DNA from: Microbacterium sp. LWH3-1.2
Lineage (GTDB): Bacteria; Actinomycetota; Actinomycetes; Actinomycetales; Microbacteriaceae
DNA: 64,000 nt
Direction of reading: 5' to 3'
Assembly: GCF_040675855.1 (NCBI RefSeq)
Contig: NZ_JBEGIK010000001.1
Coordinates: 3,782,001-3,846,000, forward strand
The position numbers and the translations under genes were made by a program. The notes beneath the pieces are model-generated. The model ran no database searches, had not been told where the DNA came from, and saw only the letters and a list, made by a program, of their open reading frames with translations. Shown one piece after another: positions 27,918-36,380 of the stretch (position 1 is its first letter; every line of letters starts with the position of its first letter).

Positions 27918-28340
27918 ATGACCGAATCCAGTGGGCGCGCGCTCTGGACCATGCGCATCCTCAGCGCGATCGCCCTCCTCGCCGCAGGCGGCATCCACGT
28001 CTATCTCGCGTTGAACGGCGTCGGCGGCTTCCTGGGGGTGATGTTCATCCTCAACGGCGTGGCCGGGCTCGTCCTGGCTGCGGGGATGCTGCTCCTTCGC
28101 GGTCGCCTCCTGCAACTCGTGACCGTTCTGAGCCTGCTGTTCCTCATCGCGACGCTGGGAGCCCTCGTCCTGGCACTCACGGTGGGGCTGTTCGGCATCC
28201 ACCAGGCGTGGAACTTCACGCTCGTACCCCAGACCGTGATCGTCGAGTCGATCGGCATCGTGATCCTCGGGATCACGACGGCGATGGTGCTGCGCCCGCA
28301 GCCGGTGCCAGGCATGCGCCGGCACGCCACGGGCGTCTAG
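27918..28340 (+). CDS. Four-helix membrane protein of unknown function
   Basis: 140 residues with four hydrophobic helices at about 12-32, 38-60, 66-90 and 105-125 and a basic C-terminus. No family recognised with confidence. AGCAGGTAGGACC lies just before the ATG, overlapping the end of the phosphatidyltransferase gene four bases away, so the two are cotranscribed. A strong hairpin follows at 28369. Confidence 0.75.
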   Translation: MTESSGRALWTMRILSAIALLAAGGIHVYLALNGVGGFLGVMFILNGVAGLVLAAGMLLLRGRLLQLVTVLSLLFLIATLGALVLALTVGLFGIHQAWNFTLVPQTVIVESIGIVILGITTAMVLRPQPVPGMRRHATGV

Positions 28341-28368
28341 TCGACGACCGACCGGGTCGCGAGAACCG

Positions 28369-28404
28369 CGGACCGCCCCGCCACCGGGGTGGCGGGGCGG
28401 TCCG
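28369..28404. terminator. Bidirectional hairpin terminator
   Basis: Near-perfect 16-bp GC-rich stem, 28369-28384 with 28389-28404, around CGGG. It lies between the convergent four-helix protein gene and the MHS transporter gene and can serve both. Confidence 0.85.
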
Positions 28405-28412
28405 GGTGAGGC

Positions 28413-29783
28413 TCAGGCGCCCGCGGGCACCTTCTCGGCCGCGAGTTTCTCCTCGTCGAGACGGTCGAGCTCGTGGAGCGACGACCCCTTCGTCTCGCGC
28501 ATGGAGATGACCGCGATGAGGGTGATCGCCGCGGCGATCGCGAGGTAGACGGCGACCGGGATGTACGAGCCGGTGCTGGCCAGGAGCGCCGTCGCGATGA
28601 TGGGCGCGAGCGAGCCCGCGACGATCGACGTCACCTGGTAGCCGAGCGAGACGCCCGAATAGCGCATGCGCGTCGGGAACATCTCGGACATGATCGCCGG
28701 CTGTGGCGCGTACATGAAGGCGTGGATGAACAGGCCCAGGCTGATCGCGGCCACGATGATCGCAGGGTTGCGCGTGTCGAACATGGGGAAGGCGATGAAG
28801 CCCCAGGCGGCCGCCCCGAGCGTGCCGATCAGGTACACCGGCTTGCGGCCGATCTTGTCGGTCAGGCCGCCGATGAGCGGAATGACGATCATGTGGACGA
28901 TGTGCGAGATGACGAGGAGACCCAGGATCTCGGCCGTGTCGACCTCGAGAGCCACAGCCAGGTACGTGATCGAGAACGTCACGACGAGGTAGTACATGAT
29001 GTTCTCCGCGAACCGGAGGCCCATCGCCGTGAGAACGCCGCGCGGGTAGCGCTTGAGCACCTCGAGCACACCGAAGCGCAGTGCCGTCGACTGCTCGACC
29101 TCTTTCTGCACCTCGAGGAAGATCGGCGCGTCGGTGACGCGCGTGCGGACGTAGTAGCCGATCGCGACGATGACGACCGACAGCCAGAAGCCGATCCGCC
29201 AGCCCCACGAGAGGAACTGCTCCTCGGTGAGCGTGCGGCTGAGCACGAGCAGGACGACCGTCGCCACCAGGTTTCCGATGGGCACGGCTGCCTGCGGCCA
29301 CGACGCCCAGAAGCCGCGCGTCTTGTTCGGCGAGTGCTCCGCGACGAGCAGGACCGCGCCGCCCCACTCACCGCCGACGGCGAACCCCTGCGCGAACCGC
29401 AGTGCCACCAGAAGGGCAGGAGCCCAGTAGCCGATCATGTCGAACGTGGGGAGGCATCCCATCAGGAAGGTCGCCACGCCCACCAGGATGATCGCGAACT
29501 GCAGCAGCTTCTTGCGCCCGTACTTGTCGCCGAAATGGCCGAAGACGATGCCGCCCAGCGGACGGGCGATGAAGCCGACCGCGTAGGTCACGAACGCCGC
29601 GATGATGGGGGCGTACGGGTCGTCCGACGGCGGGAACATGATCTTGTTGAAGACGAGCGTCGCGGCAGTGGCGTAGAGGAAGAACTCGTACCACTCGACG
29701 ACGGTGCCCGCCATCGAGGCCGTGACGACCCGCCGCAGGCTCGACTGCTTCATCGAGACCGGGGGTGTCTGGGGTGATGCCAT
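28413..29783 (-). CDS. MHS-family (metabolite:H+ symporter) MFS transporter
   Basis: 456 residues with 12 predicted helices. The family markers are ASMAGTVVEWYEFFLYATAA in helix one, the loop GHFGDKYGRKK between helices two and three, and RFAQGFAVGGEWGGA. Members such as ShiA, KgtP and ProP import carboxylates, betaines or similar metabolites; this one cannot be assigned. Start: ATG at 29783 (MASPQTPPVSMKQ) behind AAGGAGGTAC, a strong ribosome site, rather than the longer open frame. Apparently monocistronic. Confidence 0.92.
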   Translation of the reverse strand: MASPQTPPVSMKQSSLRRVVTASMAGTVVEWYEFFLYATAATLVFNKIMFPPSDDPYAPIIAAFVTYAVGFIARPLGGIVFGHFGDKYGRKKLLQFAIILVGVATFLMGCLPTFDMIGYWAPALLVALRFAQGFAVGGEWGGAVLLVAEHSPNKTRGFWASWPQAAVPIGNLVATVVLLVLSRTLTEEQFLSWGWRIGFWLSVVIVAIGYYVRTRVTDAPIFLEVQKEVEQSTALRFGVLEVLKRYPRGVLTAMGLRFAENIMYYLVVTFSITYLAVALEVDTAEILGLLVISHIVHMIVIPLIGGLTDKIGRKPVYLIGTLGAAAWGFIAFPMFDTRNPAIIVAAISLGLFIHAFMYAPQPAIMSEMFPTRMRYSGVSLGYQVTSIVAGSLAPIIATALLASTGSYIPVAVYLAIAAAITLIAVISMRETKGSSLHELDRLDEEKLAAEKVPAGA

Positions 29784-29948
29784 GCGCCGGTACCTCCTTG
29801 TAGAGCGCGGTGGCGACTCGGGGAGAACCGCCTTGCGGGACGTTACCTGACGCACGATTCAGGTTTCAAGGGGTTGATCCGGCCAGGGCGAGTGAAGTTC
29901 GACGGATCTTCTCGCTTCGGCAGAGGGCCGCCGACCGGCGGGCCTCCG

Positions 29949-30182
29949 TCAGTCCCACGCAGCGACGAGCATCCACTGACCGTCGACCTCTTCGACGTCC
30001 ATCACGCGCGTCCGGTGGTCGACGTCGCTGCGCGCGGTGAACCGCCAGCTCTGGAACAACCGGCCGCCGTCGCTCCGAGTCGGCGTGTCGATGATGCGCC
30101 ACCGCTCATGGTCGACGACGAGGCGCACCGGCCGCCCCTGCTCGCACCAGACCTGAACATCCTCACGTGCAACCATCCGCAT
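29949..30182 (-). CDS. Small DUF6504-like protein behind a LexA-like box
   Basis: 77 residues from the ATG at 30182 (MRMVAREDVQVWCEQG), chosen because AAGGAG lies six bases upstream; an ATG 15 bases earlier lacks one. The pattern PVRLVVDHERWRIIDTPTRSD ... WRFTARSDVDHRTRVMDVEEV resembles the short DUF6504-type proteins that I associate with the actinobacterial ImuB/DnaE2 mutasome; that assignment is from memory of the motif and should be searched. The near-consensus LexA box 15 bases upstream supports SOS regulation. No DNA polymerase gene is adjacent. Confidence 0.6.
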   Translation of the reverse strand: MRMVAREDVQVWCEQGRPVRLVVDHERWRIIDTPTRSDGGRLFQSWRFTARSDVDHRTRVMDVEEVDGQWMLVAAWD

Positions 30183-30196
30183 GATGCGCTCCTTCA

Positions 30197-30212
30197 TCGA
30201 ATCTATGTTCGA
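30197..30212. promoter_or_regulatory. LexA (SOS) box candidate
   Basis: TCGAATCTATGTTCGA, within the perfect 7-bp inverted repeat CATCGAA-N6-TTCGATG (30195-30214). The actinobacterial LexA consensus is TCGAAC-N4-GTTCGA, so there is one mismatch. It lies immediately upstream of the small gene starting at 30182. Confidence 0.65.
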
Positions 30213-30256
30213 TGGTAGAGCGCGAGGAACCCGGGCGCAACAGTGCGTGCGTCGGA

Positions 30257-30463
30257 CTAGGCGGTTCGGCTGTCAGCGTCGGCCGCGGCATCCACCGCTG
30301 CGAGGTGGATCGCGGCGACACCGTCGCGCAGTGCCCCCACGGGCACCTCGACGGTCTCGTACTGGGACGTGAACCCGTTCTCGTCGACCACCGACACGGT
30401 CACCAGGACGTGGCCCCGGCGTGGCAGGCGCGACGCGGTGCGGGCGAGTCTCTTCGTCTTCAT
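30257..30463 (-). CDS. Small hypothetical protein
   Basis: 68 residues from an ATG at 30463, preceded by GGAGGGGAC, a good ribosome site. The protein opens MKTKRLARTASRLPRRGHVLV, is basic at the N-terminus and then alternates hydrophobic and polar residues (VTVSVVDENG ... YETVEVPVG), suggesting beta strands; the C-terminus is Ala/Asp rich. No family recognised. Neighbours are a zinc-ribbon nuclease upstream and the SOS-box gene downstream. Confidence 0.5.
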   Translation of the reverse strand: MKTKRLARTASRLPRRGHVLVTVSVVDENGFTSQYETVEVPVGALRDGVAAIHLAAVDAAADADSRTA

Positions 30464-30523
30464 GTCCCCTCCGCCCACTACCGTAACGACGACCTCGGAC
30501 ACGCGCGCGCCGCACGCGCGGAG

Positions 30524-31354
30524 TCACCTCAGGTACGCATCGACGATGAGTGCACCACGGATCCCGCGCAGTGCCTCGATGACGAGTCCACTGCCACGCG
30601 TGGTCCAGGACGACATCACGATGTCGTGCGGACCGATCGGCTCGAGTTTCCCCGTCCGCACGCGGACCACCTCCCATCCGGCTGCGCGGATGACGCGGTC
30701 TTGGCGGCGGTCCGCCTCCTCGCGCCTGCCCACGTGCTCCAGCCCGTGCTTGCCGACGGTGTCGTACTCGAGCGCGATCCGGAGCTCCGGGAGGAGAATG
30801 TCTGGCCACACCTCGAGGTGGTCGAAGAACGGCCGCGAGGTGCGGATCGCCGTGAAGCCCGGTGTGACCGCGAGCTTCGCGAACACGTCTGCGCGCACCC
30901 GCGCTTCGACAGCCGACGCCGGCTTCGGGGCGCACACGCTCACGAACGGCTCCCCCGCCGGCAGTTCCGGGGTCTTGGCACACAGCCTGCGCGGCGGTTT
31001 GCGGTGCGGCACACGCTCGGCTCCGGACGGCCGCGTCGCGATGCGCGGTGGGTTCGCCAGAGCCGAGCACTCCGGACACCAGGCCGAGCGGCGGCGCTCG
31101 CGGTCGGGGCGCTCGCGCTGCTCCGACGGGGTGGCCGCGAACGTATGTCCGGCCTCGCACTGCCACAGCAGCAGCACGTCAGCGGCCGGGGGCACCTGAG
31201 TCAAGGTGATGCCGGCATTCAGATCCGGGTGGTACTGCCGGATGAGCGCAGGATACGCCGCCCAGTGCGTCCGGTAGGTGCCCACCGGGTACGGCACCTC
31301 GACGCCCTTCGAGAACTGGCGTCTCGCCCACCACAGTTCCACCCTCTCCGGCAT
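30524..31354 (-). CDS. Zinc-ribbon plus PD-(D/E)xK nuclease-like protein
   Basis: 276 residues. The N-terminal half has a treble-clef/zinc-ribbon with one Cys/His pair (WQCEAGHTF) and one Cys pair (AWCPECSAL), as in DUF4379-like domains. The C-terminal half resembles a Vsr/DUF559 nuclease: DILLPELRIALEYDTVGKHG followed by DRVIRAAGWEVVRVRTG, with Asp and Glu in metal-ligand positions. Such proteins are probably DNA-acting, but no biological role is known. No methylase or other restriction gene lies beside it. Confidence 0.75.
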   Translation of the reverse strand: MPERVELWWARRQFSKGVEVPYPVGTYRTHWAAYPALIRQYHPDLNAGITLTQVPPAADVLLLWQCEAGHTFAATPSEQRERPDRERRRSAWCPECSALANPPRIATRPSGAERVPHRKPPRRLCAKTPELPAGEPFVSVCAPKPASAVEARVRADVFAKLAVTPGFTAIRTSRPFFDHLEVWPDILLPELRIALEYDTVGKHGLEHVGRREEADRRQDRVIRAAGWEVVRVRTGKLEPIGPHDIVMSSWTTRGSGLVIEALRGIRGALIVDAYLR

Positions 31355-31394
31355 GGGCGCACTCTAGGCGGGACCCCCGACACGGCCGCGACGG

Positions 31395-31916
31395 CTAGCG
31401 GCCGTCGCGGACCTCGGCTGCAGCGGCGACCTGGTTGTGGAGTTCAACATGGTCCGCGGCGGTCAGTTCCTCGGCGCCGCCGAACGCGTACGGCGCGCCC
31501 TCGCCGGTCTCGATCCGCGCCTTGAGGCTGCCGTTCACGAACATGCCCCACGCGTTGGTGCAGATGTCGTAGCAGTCATCGTCTGCCGTGAGCCCGTCGT
31601 GGGTGAAGACGACTCGCGTGCGCGCGTCATCCTCGAGGATGTCGAACCGGACGGTCGTGCCGTTCCACTCCTGCTTGTCGGCGACGAAGTCGAGATGGCT
31701 GCCGGTGACCAGCCAGGTCACCCGGCGGCCGGGCTCCAGCTCGGTGACCCGGAATCCGCTGTAGTGCAGGCCCGGGACGACGTAGACGAACTCGCCGCCC
31801 ACCTCGGTGGTCGAACCGGTGGTCCGTCCCCACCATCCTGCGACGTCATTGATCGCGTCGAAAGCGTCCTGTGCCGAGGCATCCACGGTGATCGTCGTGG
31901 TGAAGCTCGCGGTCAT
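31395..31916 (-). CDS. SRPBCC (AHSA1/START-like) family protein
   Basis: 173 residues beginning MTASFTTTITVDASAQDAFDAIND, the usual first strand and helices of the START-like fold, then VAGWWGRTTG, GRRVTWLVTGSHL and a C-terminal long helix (AWGMFVNGSLKARIE). These proteins bind hydrophobic ligands; the ligand is not known. Start at 31916 taken at the first ATG that fits the fold. It is divergent from the HxlR regulator, with two matching operators between them, so it is the probable target of that regulator. Confidence 0.85.
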   Translation of the reverse strand: MTASFTTTITVDASAQDAFDAINDVAGWWGRTTGSTTEVGGEFVYVVPGLHYSGFRVTELEPGRRVTWLVTGSHLDFVADKQEWNGTTVRFDILEDDARTRVVFTHDGLTADDDCYDICTNAWGMFVNGSLKARIETGEGAPYAFGGAEELTAADHVELHNQVAAAAEVRDGR

Positions 31917-31955
31917 GCTTCCTGCTCCCTTGCTCGCGACCCGTTCGAGTCGATG

Positions 31956-32004
31956 ACTTGTGTGACGCAAGTGACCCTAGTCGTGCTGCTTGCATCACGC
32001 AAGT
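31956..32004. promoter_or_regulatory. Two operator-like dyads between the SRPBCC and HxlR genes
   Basis: ACTTG-N7-CAAGT at 31956-31972 and CTTGC-N5-GCAAG inside 31988-32004. The two sites are near copies of each other and their centres are 32 bp apart, three helical turns, so they lie on the same DNA face. Probably bound by the HxlR regulator. Confidence 0.65.
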
Positions 32005-32018
32005 GGTAGATTCGACGC

Positions 32019-32495
32019 ATGCTCGGCAAGACCTACGACACGCAGGTGTGCTCGATCGCGCGCTCCCTCGAGATGGTCGGGGAGCGCTGGAGCCTGCTCA
32101 TCGTCCGCGACGCCCTGTTCGCTCGGGTGACGCGGTTCGGCGACTTCCAGCACAACCTCGGCATCGCGACGAACATCCTCGCCTCGCGGCTGGAGTCGTT
32201 CGTCGCCGCCGGCATCATGGAGCGGGACGGTGCGGTCGACTACGTGCTGACGCCGAAAGGCCGGGCGCTGGCTGTTTCGCTGATCGCACTCACGGAGTGG
32301 GGCGACGACTGGGCGTCACCGATCGATCCCCCGATCCTCTACCGCCATTCGGTGTGCGACAACGCGGTCCACGCCGCGGCGACGTGCGTCGCGTGCGGCG
32401 TGGTGCCGGCGGAAGAGGTCGCGATCCAGATCGGGCCCGGCATGCCCGCCGAGTACCTGGCCGCGCGGCGCGGTGGCTCGCGCGCTCACTCATAG
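32019..32495 (+). CDS. HxlR-family winged-helix regulator
   Basis: 158 residues. The HxlR hallmark is CSIARSLEMVGERWSLLIVRDALF near the start, followed by RFGDFQHNLGIATNILASRLESFVAAGIM and a wing (VDYVLTPKGRAL). The C-terminal ~50 residues carry five cysteines (VCDNAV, ATCVACGV), which might bind metal or sense oxidants. It diverges from the SRPBCC gene and probably represses both. Confidence 0.88.
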   Translation: MLGKTYDTQVCSIARSLEMVGERWSLLIVRDALFARVTRFGDFQHNLGIATNILASRLESFVAAGIMERDGAVDYVLTPKGRALAVSLIALTEWGDDWASPIDPPILYRHSVCDNAVHAAATCVACGVVPAEEVAIQIGPGMPAEYLAARRGGSRAHS

Positions 32496-32508
32496 GCGCA
32501 GCATCCGT

Positions 32509-33123
32509 CTACGATCCGTCGCGGAGGTTCGACACCAGGGCCTCCCTCAGGACGATCTCGTCGAACCGCGCCGTGCACGACTCGCCGAGCGGCGCCTGCG
32601 CCATGAAGCCTACGCGGGCGGGCGAGGCGCCCTCGGCGAGCGAGAACAGCCGCACGAAATCCCATCGCACGCCGTCGTGTGAAGCATGGAACGCCCAGGC
32701 GTCCCCGCCCAGGTGCGCGATCCGCAGCCACACCGCGCGGTGGGCGACCACTGCGGAGTTCACGTCATCCGATGAGCCGCGGGTGACCACGCTGACCACC
32801 ATCGCGTCGCCCTGCGGCGAGTACTCGAAGCAGAGCTTCGCCCAGTGGTCGCTGTCACGCCAGATCGTCAGCACCCCGGCGTCGAAGGTCGTGCGCTCGC
32901 CGACGACCTCGACCCGCGCCTGCAGCATGAACGGCGAACCCGGTGCGACGAAGGAGAGACTGGATGCCTCGTGCTGCGGCGGTGCGCCGGTCGCATCGTT
33001 CGTCCAGTCGACACCGGCACCGCAGGTCAGCTCGAGAGCACGGCCCGGTTCGTCGTACTGCGCCATGGACGGGCCGTGCGTCCACTCCAGGTCGGGCAGT
33101 CCCTCCACACTCGGCGTCGACAT
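32509..33123 (-). CDS. DUF1349 (concanavalin-like) protein
   Basis: 204 residues, matching the DUF1349 beta-sandwich found alone or at the end of beta-xylosidases: FMLQARVEVVGERTTFDAGVLTIW, WAKLCFEYSPQGDAMVVSVVTRG, and WAFHASHDGVRWDFVRLFSL. It lacks any catalytic domain or signal peptide. Start: the second of two adjacent ATGs (33123), five bases after AGGGAG. It diverges from the LuxR/MalT-type regulator, which may control it. Confidence 0.85.
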   Translation of the reverse strand: MSTPSVEGLPDLEWTHGPSMAQYDEPGRALELTCGAGVDWTNDATGAPPQHEASSLSFVAPGSPFMLQARVEVVGERTTFDAGVLTIWRDSDHWAKLCFEYSPQGDAMVVSVVTRGSSDDVNSAVVAHRAVWLRIAHLGGDAWAFHASHDGVRWDFVRLFSLAEGASPARVGFMAQAPLGESCTARFDEIVLREALVSNLRDGS

Positions 33124-33254
33124 CATCGCTCCCTCTCGCTTGACGCTGCGGCGGGCGCCCGGCAGCAGACTACGACCGTATCTGTCGCGACGACGTTGGA
33201 GGGATCGGCGCCCCCCGTCGCGCGCACCGTTTGTGGTGGTTTCACCCCGCCCCC

Positions 33255-33267
33255 TATGATTCGGACC
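33255..33267 (+). promoter_or_regulatory. -10 element TATGAT of a probable leaderless promoter
   Basis: TATGAT at 33255-33260 ends seven bases before the GTG at 33268. A weak -35-like TTGTGG is at 33231-33236. This favours the GTG at 33268 over the ATG at 33256, which lies inside the -10 box. Confidence 0.5.
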
Positions 33268-35511
33268 GTGCCGGACATGCTCCGCGAGTCGCTCCTGGGG
33301 GGACGCGATCTGCAGGCGGTGCTGCTCGAGAGCAAGACCCAGGTCCCGCCCTGGCGGACCAATGCTGTCAGCAGACACCACGAGATCGATCGTGCCCGGG
33401 CGAGCGGTGCCCGCATCGTCTCGATCGCTGCTCCTGCCGGGTACGGCAAGTCCACGATGCTCGCCGAATGGGCCTCCACCGAGACTCGCGCGGCAGCCTG
33501 GGCCTCGCTCGAGCGCACCGACGACGATCCCGCGACACTGCTGCCGATCCTCGCATCCGCGTGCTCCAATTTCTCGGCGGTCGCAGCGGCCGTCGTCGAC
33601 GAGATGCGCGGCATCGGGGCGACCGCGCTCGGGCGTTCCGCTCCGCTGCTCGCCGCAGCGGTGGCCTCCACAACCGACGACTTCGTCCTCTTCATCGATG
33701 ATCTGCACCTCGTCGCCTCCACGGCGTGCCAGGACGCCCTCGAAGTGATCCTGGCGCGGGTGCCGGCCGGTTCACAGGTCGTCCTCGCGGGCCGGCAGGC
33801 GCCTCCGTTTCTCGCCCGGCTGCGGGCCCAGGGTGTCGTCTGGGAGATCTCGGCCGAGGATCTGTCGCTCGACGTCGACGACGCCCGCCTGCTGTTCGAC
33901 GAGGCCGGAGCCTCCGGTGTCGCCGCGACCGACCTCGCCGGGATCGTGGCGAAATGCGAAGGCTGGCCCACCGGCCTATACCTGTGCGCGCTCGTCGCGC
34001 GTGCGGGCGGCGACGCCACGACCGTCACGGGCGAGGAACGGTACGTTGCCGACTACCTCTACCGCGAGTGCATCTCGCGGCTCCCTGAGCCGACCCAGCG
34101 GTTCCTGCGCCGCAGCGCCGTGCTCGAACAGGTCTCACCGGAGGCGTGCAACGCCGTGTTGCAGATCGAAGACGCCCGCAACCGGCTCTACGAACTCGAA
34201 GAGGCGAACCTGTTCCTCGTCCCGATGGACAGGAAACGCAGCTGGTTCCGCTTCCACGCCTTGTTCCGCGAGTATCTCCTCGCGGAGCTGGAAAAGTCGG
34301 AAGGCTCCGAGGCTGCAGCCGACCTGCATCGGCGCGCAGCGACCTGGCACGAGGAACGGGGCGCGCCCGCGTTCGCGGTCGAGCACCTCCTCCAAGCGAA
34401 GGAGTCCGCACGTGCTGCCGCACTCGTCGCGGACCTGGGCCTCGCCATGTACGGGCAGGGCCAGGTCATGACGACGCGGCGCTGGCTGGACGACCTGGGC
34501 GACGACGTGCTCATCGCCAATCCCGCGCTCGTGGTGTCGAGGACGTGGACCGCCGTTCTGCTCGGCGAGGTGCGGGAAGGGGAGAAGTGGGCGCGACTGC
34601 TCGACGAGGTCGACGCGAGCGGCTTCCCCGACGAAGACCGCGTGCTGTTCGAATCCGCACGTGCCATGGTGCGCGCCGCGATGTGCGTCCACGGGTACGA
34701 ACAGGTGATCGTCGACGCGGCCTACGCCCTCGAGAATGAGCCCGTGGAAAGCCCGTGGCGCGATCAGGCCCTTCACCTCTGGGGCTCAGCACTCCTGTTG
34801 TCGGGGGATCCGGGCACCGCGCGCGGCGTCTTCGCACAGGCGGTCGAACTGGCGACGGTCATGCAGAACCCCGACACCGTCATCTTGAGCGAGCCCGAGC
34901 TCGCGCTGATCGCAATCGACGACGGCCATTGGGTCGCCGCCGCGGCCCATGCTCGGCGCGGTGTCGACGCGATCGACGCGAGCCACATGGAGGGTTACCC
35001 GACGACGGCCCTCGCCCTCGCGGTCGCCGCCCGCGTGGCCGTGCACGGCGGCGACCGCGAGCGCGGCGAGCGCCTCCTCGCTCGCGGCATGCGGGCTCGG
35101 ATCGGCTGCACCCATCTGCTCCCCTGGCTGTCCCTGCGCGTGCGCCTCCAGCTCGCCAAGGCCCACGTCATGCTCGGCGACCGCTCAGCAGCGTTCCATC
35201 TCCTCGCGGAGTGCGGCCGCCTGCTGGAGAAGCGGCCCGACGTCGGCAGCATCGCCACGCAGATCGAGGAGTTCCGGGCCGGGCTCGCGGTCGAACCGCA
35301 CGCCGAAGGAACGGTGCCGCTGACGCCTGCCGAACTGCGCCTGCTGCCGTACCTGCAGACGCACCTGACGATCGCCGAGGTCGGCCAGCGTCTGTATGTC
35401 TCGCGGAACACGGTGAGTTCGCAGCTCAGCTCGATCTACCGCAAGCTCGGAGTGACCACCCGAGGCGGCGCGGTCGAACGCGCCGTCGCGATCGGCCTCC
35501 TCGGCGCGTAG
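33268..35511 (+). CDS. MalT/LAL-type large LuxR regulator
   Basis: 747 residues. An N-terminal STAND ATPase has Walker A APAGYGKSTM and Walker B FVLFIDDLHLV; a winged-helix and a helical repeat region follow; the C-terminal GerE helix-turn-helix is at ~685-745 (LTPAELRLLPYLQTHLTIAEVG, with SRNTVSSQLSSIYRKLGV). MalT-type proteins bind an inducer and ATP, oligomerise and activate transcription. The target may be the divergent DUF1349 gene. Start at GTG 33268 because of the -10 box just upstream; ATG 33256 and ATG 33277 are alternatives. Confidence 0.88.
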   Translation: MPDMLRESLLGGRDLQAVLLESKTQVPPWRTNAVSRHHEIDRARASGARIVSIAAPAGYGKSTMLAEWASTETRAAAWASLERTDDDPATLLPILASACSNFSAVAAAVVDEMRGIGATALGRSAPLLAAAVASTTDDFVLFIDDLHLVASTACQDALEVILARVPAGSQVVLAGRQAPPFLARLRAQGVVWEISAEDLSLDVDDARLLFDEAGASGVAATDLAGIVAKCEGWPTGLYLCALVARAGGDATTVTGEERYVADYLYRECISRLPEPTQRFLRRSAVLEQVSPEACNAVLQIEDARNRLYELEEANLFLVPMDRKRSWFRFHALFREYLLAELEKSEGSEAAADLHRRAATWHEERGAPAFAVEHLLQAKESARAAALVADLGLAMYGQGQVMTTRRWLDDLGDDVLIANPALVVSRTWTAVLLGEVREGEKWARLLDEVDASGFPDEDRVLFESARAMVRAAMCVHGYEQVIVDAAYALENEPVESPWRDQALHLWGSALLLSGDPGTARGVFAQAVELATVMQNPDTVILSEPELALIAIDDGHWVAAAAHARRGVDAIDASHMEGYPTTALALAVAARVAVHGGDRERGERLLARGMRARIGCTHLLPWLSLRVRLQLAKAHVMLGDRSAAFHLLAECGRLLEKRPDVGSIATQIEEFRAGLAVEPHAEGTVPLTPAELRLLPYLQTHLTIAEVGQRLYVSRNTVSSQLSSIYRKLGVTTRGGAVERAVAIGLLGA

Positions 35512-35533
35512 GCGACAGGTCGCCGCCCGCCGC

Positions 35534-35935
35534 TCAGCGCTCGTCGTTCTGCAGGTCCTCGGTGTAGCCGAGCGCGGACGCGATGCGCGGGGCCGCCGCA
35601 ACCGCCCTGGGCAGGCCGACGACGGTGACCAGTCCATCCATCACGGCGATGATCTCCTCGGCGGCGACGCCCGCGGAGAGCGCGTCGTCGATGGCGGTCC
35701 GCAACGACACGTCCGGTGCCGACATCGCGATGAGCGCACCGATCCGGATGAGGTCTCGAGTGCGGTGATCGAGACATCGCGACCAGAGTTCGCCGGAATC
35801 ATCTGCGAGGGCGGGGTCGCCGATGCAGAACCGCCGGAGAAGCTCAGATCCATCCAACGCCGGTCTCCCACCTTCGCGAACAAGCTGCGGAATGATCCCC
35901 CCACATTCACACGGCAGCGGTCGTCGACGCACCAC
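35534..35935 (-). CDS. Carboxymuconolactone-decarboxylase (CMD/AhpD-like) family protein
   Basis: About 133 residues. The CMD core is LDHRTRDLIRIGALIAMSAPDVSLRTAIDDALSAG (shown in pieces: RTRDLIRIGALIA and AIDDALSAGVAAEE), followed by IIAVMDGLVTVVGLPRAV. The CxxC redox pair of AhpD is absent, so a peroxidase role is unlikely. The start is uncertain: GTG at 35935 or 35932, or a TTG at 35860 nearer the conserved part. Convergent with the LuxR gene. Confidence 0.75.
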   Translation of the reverse strand: MVRRRPLPCECGGIIPQLVREGGRPALDGSELLRRFCIGDPALADDSGELWSRCLDHRTRDLIRIGALIAMSAPDVSLRTAIDDALSAGVAAEEIIAVMDGLVTVVGLPRAVAAAPRIASALGYTEDLQNDER

Positions 35936-36368
35936 ATAGATAGCGTGAACCGCCCGGGGGCAAGGTGACGCGCGGCATCATGGCACCGAATGCCGCAACC
36001 ATCGAAATCTCGGTGGCGGCGCTTCCCTACATCGGCCAGGCGATGAGCAGCCGTCACACGAGCACCATCGTGTTCGGCGGGATGATGATCGGGGCGGTGA
36101 TGCGGACCCGCGGACAGCTCTCTTCCCTCCCCTTGTTCGCCAAGACGCTCGGCGTGCCCTCCCACTTCGCACTCGTCTCGGTGCCCACCCGCCGATCGTC
36201 CCTTCCTACCCCCAAGGTCGTCATAGACGACCATCGCACTGATGCCCTCCATGGCCCAGCACCCTCGGCTCGATCTGGCCCACACCGGCCGATGTGGGTG
36301 ACTGACCATGATCATCGGTCGCCGGTCAAACCGGGTGCGGCTAGCACGCCTCGCCGACGCCCCGTTCG
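35936..36368. other. Intergenic stretch with no convincing gene
   Basis: 433 bp between the CMD gene and the GntR promoter. Several short open frames exist on both strands, but none shows a recognisable motif, ribosome site or consistent third-position GC pattern. It may hold decayed sequence and the upstream control region of the GntR gene. Confidence 0.6.
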
Positions 36369-36380
36369 TACACTGGGGAA
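36369..36380 (+). promoter_or_regulatory. -10-like TACACT before a leaderless GntR gene
   Basis: TACACT at 36369-36374 ends six bases before the ATG at 36381, the leaderless spacing. No clear -35. Confidence 0.4.
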
